DNA from: Parietaria judaica
Taxonomy: Eukaryota; Streptophyta; Magnoliopsida; Rosales; Urticaceae
NCBI GenBank assembly: GCA_954871525.1
Contig: OX940862.1
Location: 40,168,232 to 40,232,231, forward strand
Length of the DNA stretch: 64,000 nt
Reading direction: 5' to 3'
Shown here in pieces: positions 58,008 to 64,000 of this stretch. Positions within the stretch are counted from its first letter, which is position 1, and the number at the start of each line of letters is the position of its first letter. The position numbers and the translations under genes were made by a program. Below the pieces are notes generated by a model. That model had not been told where the DNA came from. It was given only the letters and a program-made list of their open reading frames with translations, and searched no databases.

Positions 58008-60783
58008 ATGGCCATCGCTCTGAAACCCACGAGCTTCGTCTTCTTCAAGAAGCACACCCACACTCCTCTCCTCTCCTCTCCTTCGCAGCTTCGCGCTTCC
58101 TCGCTCCGAACCTTCGCTCCAATGGCGGCTCTCACCTCCGCCCCCAGCGTCGGCCTCTCCGAGACCTTCTCCAGACTCAAGGAGCAAGGCAAGGTAACGC
58201 ATTTTTCCAGCTGAGATTGAGTGTCGACGATTTCTCATGGTGATTTGATTCCTGTGTGTGGATGTTTGGGTTGAAGGTTGCGCTGATTCCGTTCATCACG
58301 GCGGGAGATCCCGACCTCGCAACGACGGCGAAAGCGTTGAAGGTGCTCGATTCTTGCGGCTCCGATATCATCGAATTGGGCGTGCCGTACTCCGATCCTC
58401 TGGCTGATGGGCCTGTCATTCAGGTTCGGTTAACCTTCTCTTTCGATTTGAGATTGTCTTCCTTGAAGTAATGGCTGCTCGTCAAGCCCTGTTTTGTTGA
58501 AACCGGAGCTCGTTGTCGGCTCCGATGGTCCGCAGCGTTGTGCGGGAATGGTACGGGATTAGTAGTACTCCACAATTAAATTGGACGGGAAAATGGATGC
58601 AATCAATGATTTTTCTGTTTACTTGAGTGACAATGATTGATTCATAATTGCGGGTAGAATATATGAATTTATGTAATTACCCGTCAAGTTTCCATCTAAG
58701 GTGATAGTGAAAGACTAATGTCCGATGGCGGAACAGCCAAGGACGGGGCGGAATTCAACTATTTTAGTGTAAATTAATATAAAATTCAATTATAACCCAG
58801 TTTCGTTACTGTTTAGTTCTACACCATGAACATTGTTCTCAACTTGTTGTCACTGTTTAGTGACGTAAACTACATTTTGAGACCATGTAAGTGTTCTTTT
58901 CTTTTTTTCTTTTAAGATGTAGAAGAGAAATGTAACAAATAAGTTCTCCCAAGAAGCAAAAGTTTGGCCAAACGGGTGATTTTGCGTGCTATTCGTCACG
59001 GGGTTTTGTATATTTTGTGTGTTTGATGGAAGCTCTGTTCTCTGATCTGTGTATTGTTTCATTCAGGCTGCAGCTACGCGAGCCTTGGCGAAAGGGACCA
59101 ATTTCGATGCGATTATTTCTATGTTGAAGGAGGTAAAGACGATTCTGATCGTTTTGTTTTTTTTAATTTGATGAAAATGCTAAATTGTTGCTGCTATGTT
59201 ATGAAATAGTTTCGAGGGCCGCTTAGGTTTTCTCTGTGAAACAGACTCTGACTATTTTTCATTTGTGTCTTATTAAAAAGTTGTTTGTAATTTGTATATG
59301 GCGTTGTCCTTGTGGTGATTGCAACAGGTGGTGCCGGAAATTTCTGCTCCCATTGCTCTATTTACGTATTACAACCCTATTCTGAAGCGTGGAACTGGAA
59401 ATTTCATGTCTATCGTGAAAGATACCGGCATACATGGTACTGCATTGCATGTTTTTTAATTGATAAAAAAAAATAAGACCTTTTTTTTTTAATCTCTGCT
59501 ATGCTGTTATAAATATAATTAATTCATTACGTGTTTCTACATCTATCGGTAGGGCTCGTGGTTCCCGACGTTCCTTTGGAGGAAACTGACAATTTGAGAG
59601 AGGAAGCTCTGAAAAAAAATATTGAACTGGTTTGTTTCTTCTAGCCCTAATTGTTGGATTTTGGTTTGGCTTTTTCAATGTTTATATTTTGTTTCTTTCA
59701 ACGATATTTAATCTGAATGTGCATTCTGATCCTGTCGGTTTTAGTACTGAATGTGGCGTTCTTTTGCATACGGTTTCTGTAGTTTATTGTTGGAAAAATT
59801 TATATCATATGATGAAGACAGCAAAATTCACTTGCTTGAGATTCTTTCGATTTTAAAATCATGATGCTTATTTCAGTAGTAAGCTTGGGTTTTTGATAGT
59901 GCAGAGTTTAGCATAGTGTTTCATTATGTGTTCCCCATCTTTATACCCCAAACCCTGCCTGTTTCTCCAAGTAATCCCAACCACTTGAATTAACAGGTTC
60001 TTCTTACAACACCGACCACTCCGACAGATCGGATGAAAGCGATTGTGAACGCTGCAGAAGGGTTTGTCTATTTGGTAAGGCTTTTTCTTATCAACCGAAT
60101 CGTCCTTTTATTTATTTTTTCACTCTTGTAATATTTCTGAGATTTTGAGATTGAAACCTATCATGAAATTTGAAGTTTTTATCATAGGTGAGCTCAGTCG
60201 GAGTAACCGGTACCCGTGATTCCGTAAGCGGCAAGGTTGCGGGCCTTTTGCAGGACATAAAAAAGGTCAATCACTCAACTCTTTTACAGAACTTCAGTAC
60301 ACAAATTGAGTAAAATACTGAGAATTCTCCACCGTCGTTGAAATGCCAGGCAACAACGAAGCCTGTAGCGGTCGGTTTTGGCATATCGAAACCCGAGCAC
60401 GTGAAACAGGTTAGCGTTTATTTTATTAGTTAAATTTGAACAGGTAGCGACAAATAGTAGTATTAATTTTATCATTTAGATTTGAAGTTAGCTTTGTTGG
60501 GATTATGTAGTATTAATTTTTTTCTTCACGATGTCCTTGTTTAAAAAGGTCAATCACTCAACTCTTTTACAGAACTTCAGTACACAATTTTATCATTTAG
60601 TATTAATTCCGATTACTTGACACGATGGGATTCTATTACTTGATTTAGGTTGCTGGGTGGGGAGCTGATGGAGTGATCGTCGGGAGTGCCATCGTTAGAA
60701 TTCTCGGGGAGGCAAAGTCGCCGGAAGAAGGATTGAAGGAGCTTGAGAGCTTCATCAAGTCGTTGAAATCTGCTCTTGTTTGA
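58008..60783 (+). CDS. TSA1: Tryptophan synthase alpha chain, chloroplastic, 311 aa
   Basis: It cleaves indole-3-glycerol phosphate to indole and glyceraldehyde-3-phosphate, and indole passes to the beta subunit to make Trp in the plastid. Exons 58008-58193, 58277-58423, 59067-59132, 59328-59436, 59553-59629, 59997-60074, 60188-60265, 60350-60409 and 60649-60783 sum to 936 nt in consistent phase. Residues 1 to about 45 are Ser/Thr/basic-rich, like a plastid transit peptide. The TIM barrel carries [13 protein letters not shown] and [17 protein letters not shown]95 and D106 match the catalytic pair E49 and D60 of the E. coli enzyme in spacing. Further conserved blocks are [55 protein letters not shown] and [11 protein letters not shown]. 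The length equals Arabidopsis TSA1 (312 aa). Donors after exon 5 (GTTTGT) and exon 7 (GTCAAT) are weak. An indole-releasing paralogue cannot be excluded. Confidence 0.96.
60260..60304. repeat. 45-bp direct repeat at the exon 7/intron 7 junction of TSA, copy 1
   Basis: It spans the last six bases of exon 7, its GTCAAT donor and the start of intron 7. An identical 45-bp copy lies at 60543-60587. Confidence 0.92.
60543..60587. repeat. 45-bp direct repeat in intron 8 of TSA, copy 2
   Basis: Identical to 60260-60304, including the splice-donor sequence aaaaag/gtcaat. Neighbouring AT-rich words (tagtattaatt, ttttatcatttag) are also reshuffled in this intron, suggesting a templated repair insertion. 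Confidence 0.92.
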
Positions 60784-61818
60784 ATTTAGGTAGGAACTTG
60801 TAGACTTGTGTTTAGATTGGGGTCAAATAAAGACATAGATGAAGATGTTATTTGAATAAGGCATCGACCCTTTTCAATTCGTTCACCAATTCTTTGACCC
60901 TTCTATCAAAAAGTGAGATAAAATGATTACTATTGGGTTATGAATACTTGCAACTATCAGATGCTACTACACAGAGCTTGCGAAAATGGCCTTTTGCGGC
61001 CCGAATTTCCGGCCATTGGCCTTTAAGTAAAAATGGTTGCAGGGGAGCGCCACCGAAACAGGGCTGCACAATATGGCAGAATTCTACTAGACATGGTTAA
61101 AAGAAAAAGAAAAGGAAAGAAGTCAAAGCAACAAAGTTAGTAGGAATAAACGCAGTGGGTTATTTAATATTAATAGATCGAATATTGTATTTTAGTATTT
61201 TTATAAGGAAAAAAAAAAGTCAAGAACAAGAGAACAAAAGCTGCATTTAAAAGGTTTATCGAATATTAAGCTGCATTTAAAAGCTGCATCTTGTTTTAAA
61301 AAAGATGAGCACGCTAGTAATTCCACTTAATGGTTTGAAAAAACACAATCCAACCCAACTAACGAGCTGGGTCCAGCCCGAATAATTAATTGAGTAGGAA
61401 TTAGGGTGAATGCATTGAGTTCGGCCGACCCAATTGCTCCAATCAATTTTTTTTTAAATAATTATCTTTTCTATATTTTGATTTTTGATGTATATTAAAT
61501 AAGCAAAAACATATTAAAAGTAAAGGAATAAATAAAATAAAAATCCTAGAATCCCATTTTTATGTTTAAAATTATTTCTACTTTATATTTACGATCGCGT
61601 TTCTAGTTTAACTTACGACTACAGTTTGTACATTTATTATTGAATTATTATGACTAAATAATGTTTATTTTTTTAAATGGGCGCTTAAAAACATTATAGA
61701 TTGACGTATTAAATTTAGTGCTATTCGGTAAAAATAAAATAAAATTATATCAGTCCAATGACCCAACCCAACCCCGAGTTTTTCGACTTGGGCTAGGAAC
61801 GACTCAATTCAACCCATG
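60784..61818. other. 3' flank of TSA and intergenic DNA
   Basis: The TSA 3' UTR followed by AT-rich DNA. No gene or intact repeat was recognised. Confidence 0.5.
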
Positions 61819-61823
61819 CATGT

Positions 61824-61937
61824 TGACGTGGTTTCCCACCTCAAGCAGTCAAGTGTGACTTGTGAGTGTATGATATTCTTGGAGTAGGATGATTTGGTGG
61901 AATTCGATCTCTCACGTTGCAAGCTCTCGATTCACTC

Positions 61938-61985
<48 letters not shown>

Positions 61986-62706
61986 AAAAGCAATATAAAT
62001 AAGACAAGGGATTTTTTATAGAGGTTCGTCCCAAGGCGGTAGTTGACTACTTCCTCTGTTAGTTTATTGCGACAATTGACATAGACGGATAGCTACAGAC
62101 AGCAAATCACGCCTAGAAAGGGAAAAGAATAAGAAGGAGGAAAAGAATACAACAAAATCTCAAAGTGAGCAAAAATGCCGGGTAGAAGCTTTCTCGATGT
62201 ATTCTCTCAGAGTTGTACGTATGAGTGTGTGTGTTGATCTGAGCTTGAGCTTGGTATTTATAGACTTCAATTCTTCCCGTTGGTCTTCCAGGAATCGTGG
62301 GGTCTTCCTCTCCGTGCTGACCGGGTTGAATGGATGGTCTTGCTACACGTGTCTCATGACTTCGTTCTCTTTGTCGTGTTTGAATTATGCCCGTTGGAGA
62401 CTTGACTCCGTGCTCCTGGTCTTCCGCTTGGGTTTGAAGTGGGATGCCGGGTGGAGAATATGACAACTCTACCCTCGTCTTTCTGGATTGATGACGAATA
62501 GATATTGGGCCTTTGGGCTTTTTGGGCCGAGTGACTTTGTATCCGTTGGGCTTTGGTTAATTCAGAATTTAACTGGGCTTCTCAATTGGGCTTTTACGAA
62601 TATCGATTTATTCTTTAAAGCCTTTTATCTTTGTTTGTAAATTTTATTAATTCACAACTTTAACACTTTATGTCATATTAAATAATGACGAATTTGTACA
62701 TCAACA
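61824..62706 (-). mobile_element. 3' LTR of a Ty3/gypsy (Tat-type) element, copy 2, 883 bp
   Basis: On the minus strand it starts TGTTGATGTACAAATTCG at 62706 and ends GGGAAACCACGTCA at 61824, the same termini as the LTR at 43125-43966. A TATA box (TATAAATACC) is at 62262-62253, and the shared GTAGTCAACTACCGC/TTGGGACGAACCTCT block is at 62017-62050. An AT microsatellite (61939-61987) has expanded inside it. The polypurine tract beside its start shows it is the 3' LTR, with the element body running to the right beyond the window. The 5 bp next to it (catgt, 61819-61823) should be the target duplication. Confidence 0.85.
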
Positions 62707-62710
62707 GTTA

Positions 62711-62722
62711 GCCCCCTACTAT
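62711..62722 (-). other. Polypurine tract of gypsy copy 2
   Basis: On the minus strand this reads TAGTAGGGGGCT, immediately upstream (four bases) of the LTR start at 62706. It is the expected plus-strand priming site and establishes element polarity. Confidence 0.7.
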
Positions 62723-63090
62723 AAAAAATACGAAGTAAATTTTATAGTATTTACTCAATGAAATCATGTAAAATTCGTGCCGGATAGGATTAATTAAATT
62801 CGTAACTTTCGCCGCAAATCTGCTTAATCCGGGCAGGATTTTGGATAATTTCGAGATATGATGGACGGATAGGATCTTGAAGCTGTAACCGTCGCTTTGA
62901 ATTTTTGGCGAGAACAATTACAACACGTGTCCCAATTTGTGGAGTTCGAAGAGAATAAACTCTTCACATTCTCCTGACACAACTGTCATGCTGACGTGTC
63001 GCCGGATAGCTCGCTGATCTCAACCGTAGGATGAGGTTTGTTGCAATTTTCGAGGAAACCCTAACCGTAGGATCATCGACAATTTTCCAG

Positions 63091-63098
63091 TATAAATA
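63091..63098 (+). promoter_or_regulatory. TATA box for the antisense ORF
   Basis: TATAAATA on the plus strand, with a pyrimidine-rich tract downstream (63170-63190). A donor-like GAAG/GTAACC lies near 63160 and acceptor-like TTTCAG or TTAGATAG sites occur at 63290-63493, so a 5' leader intron is plausible. Confidence 0.5.
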
Positions 63099-63493
63099 CT
63101 CGAGTGTTTCGCATTAATGGGCACGTCTCTTCAGCTTCAGCCCGTCACACGTCTTGTCGAAGGTAACCTCTCCCTCTCTCCTCTATATATACTTTGCTTT
63201 GCATTCGAATACCATTTTCAAATTTTTAGAGAGAGAAAAACTCAAACTTTAGAGAGAGAAGCTCTGCGTCCGCCATTTTTGAAGATATCTTTCAGGTTTC
63301 TTCGAGTCTAGAGATCCAGGTTCTCCATTTCTTCTTTGTTCTTTCCTTTGAGAGTCTAATTGAAGGCTTTTCTGGGTTTTTAGATATTTTTTTCCGTTTT
63401 TTTGTGGAATTTGAATCTCTTTCTTTTCTGGTTTCTGGGTTTTTGTGCTCGTCTAGGTAGTTTTTCAGTTTTTTCTAGGATTTCTTAGATAGC

Positions 63494-64000
63494 ATGGGTC
63501 CTAAAAAAGCAGTCCCAAAATGGCAGACGGAGTTTCTGACTACAGATTCTCCTAAGTCGATTTTGATACCTAAGGATCTAGTTAGGATCCGGGTAGAGTA
63601 TAAGATTCCCCAATCTATAGAACTTAGGTTGCCGGGGCCAGATGAACATGCCGACGGGCAGCACTCGGACGGCTGGGTCTGCGTGTATCAAAGGTTTTTC
63701 GAGTCCGGGGGGCTTAGATTTCCTATTCCTGAACTCATCCTAAAATATCTTACGTATCTTAGGGTTTTTATTGGGCAACTTAGCCCTAATTCTCCTAGGA
63801 TTTTGACGGCCTTGCTCGTCCGGGCTCACGAGTGTTTGTATTCACTTACACTTCATGACCTGTTGACGGGCTTGGTCATCAAGGCCAACGGTCAGGCCAA
63901 GGGTAGGTTTTTCCTATCCGTTAATAGGAAGGGGAGATTATTACCGGTCTTCCCAAGAAGGAAAGTGCTTGGACCCACAAGTACTTCTTCTTCCTGGCCG
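63494..64000 (+). CDS. Antisense extra ORF of gypsy copy 2, Transposase_28-like, partial
   Basis: An ATG at 63494 opens a frame without stops for 169 codons to the window edge. The start MGPKKAVPKWQTEF is Lys-rich. It continues with IELRLPGPDEHADG, WVCVYQRFFESGGLRFPIP, LILKYLTYLRVFIGQLSPNS and RILTALLVRAHE, which resemble the plant 'putative gypsy-type transposase' (Transposase_28) domain, where an FPLHP-like block is followed by a hydrophobic helix and a QLSPN motif. Despite that family name, no transposase catalytic motif is visible. It lies inside gypsy copy 2 but on the opposite strand, pointing away from the 3' LTR. Such extra antisense ORFs are known in Tat-lineage elements; their function is unsettled. 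Confidence 0.75.
   Translation, partial: MGPKKAVPKWQTEFLTTDSPKSILIPKDLVRIRVEYKIPQSIELRLPGPDEHADGQHSDGWVCVYQRFFESGGLRFPIPELILKYLTYLRVFIGQLSPNSPRILTALLVRAHECLYSLTLHDLLTGLVIKANGQAKGRFFLSVNRKGRLLPVFPRRKVLGPTSTSSSWP

Noticed and set aside
1..64000. CRISPR array, operon, riboswitch or other prokaryotic feature
   Set aside because: The genome is plant nuclear. The regularly spaced repeats seen (61 bp, 57 bp, 36 bp) are short tandem duplications inside transposons, not repeat-spacer arrays.

Overview
This is nuclear DNA of a flowering plant, most likely a eudicot. The evidence is AT-rich intergenic sequence, spliced genes with plant-type introns, plant-only families (Aux/IAA, OSB, UNE12-type bHLH, plastid tryptophan synthase alpha), and many plant transposable elements. 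I cannot name the species. Nothing prokaryotic is present.

Genes resolved exon by exon, each closing in frame: (1) a 240-aa Aux/IAA repressor of the IAA7/14/16/17 type on the minus strand (6933-10907, 5 exons); (2) a 187-aa Aux/IAA of the IAA1-4 type on the plus strand (29647-30393, 3 exons); (3) a 287-aa organellar single-stranded DNA-binding protein of the OSB family on the minus strand (31391-34755, 5 exons); (4) a 291-aa UNE12/bHLH59-like transcription factor on the minus strand (39296-41728, 6 exons); (5) a 311-aa chloroplast tryptophan synthase alpha chain on the plus strand (58008-60783, 9 exons). A weaker two-exon candidate with a mitochondrial-presequence look lies at 53670-54008. 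The two Aux/IAA genes are divergent and belong to the two clades that sit side by side in other plants (IAA1/IAA14, IAA2/IAA7, IAA3/IAA17). Here the ancestral pair appears to have been spread over about 19 kb by inserted repeats. Tryptophan synthase alpha makes indole for Trp, the precursor of auxin, but I see no operon-like logic linking the genes.

The rest is largely mobile DNA: a truncated Ty1/copia element (1-2450), a 989-bp Mutator-like foldback element with a 9-bp target duplication (4401-5389), a hAT MITE (5949-6413), a 2.0-kb solo LTR (16272-18287), a 5'-truncated LINE (21568-23196), a second inverted-repeat element (23900-24910), a CpG-dense repeat block (27934-28205), a decayed hAT transposase element (35279-37790) related to the MITE, a LINE scrap (42281-42900), a Tat-type Ty3/gypsy element (43125-48700) split by a nested 3.06-kb solo LTR (44389-47445), a palindromic 266-bp MITE (49303-49568), and another 2.15-kb solo LTR (51351-53500).

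The right edge is the most unusual part. A second member of the same Ty3/gypsy family runs on the minus strand: its 3' LTR is 61824-62706, with a polypurine tract next to it. Just inside it, on the opposite (plus) strand, lies a long open reading frame (63494 to the window end) with its own TATA box and the look of a 'putative gypsy-type transposase' (Transposase_28) domain. This is an antisense extra gene carried by a retrotransposon.
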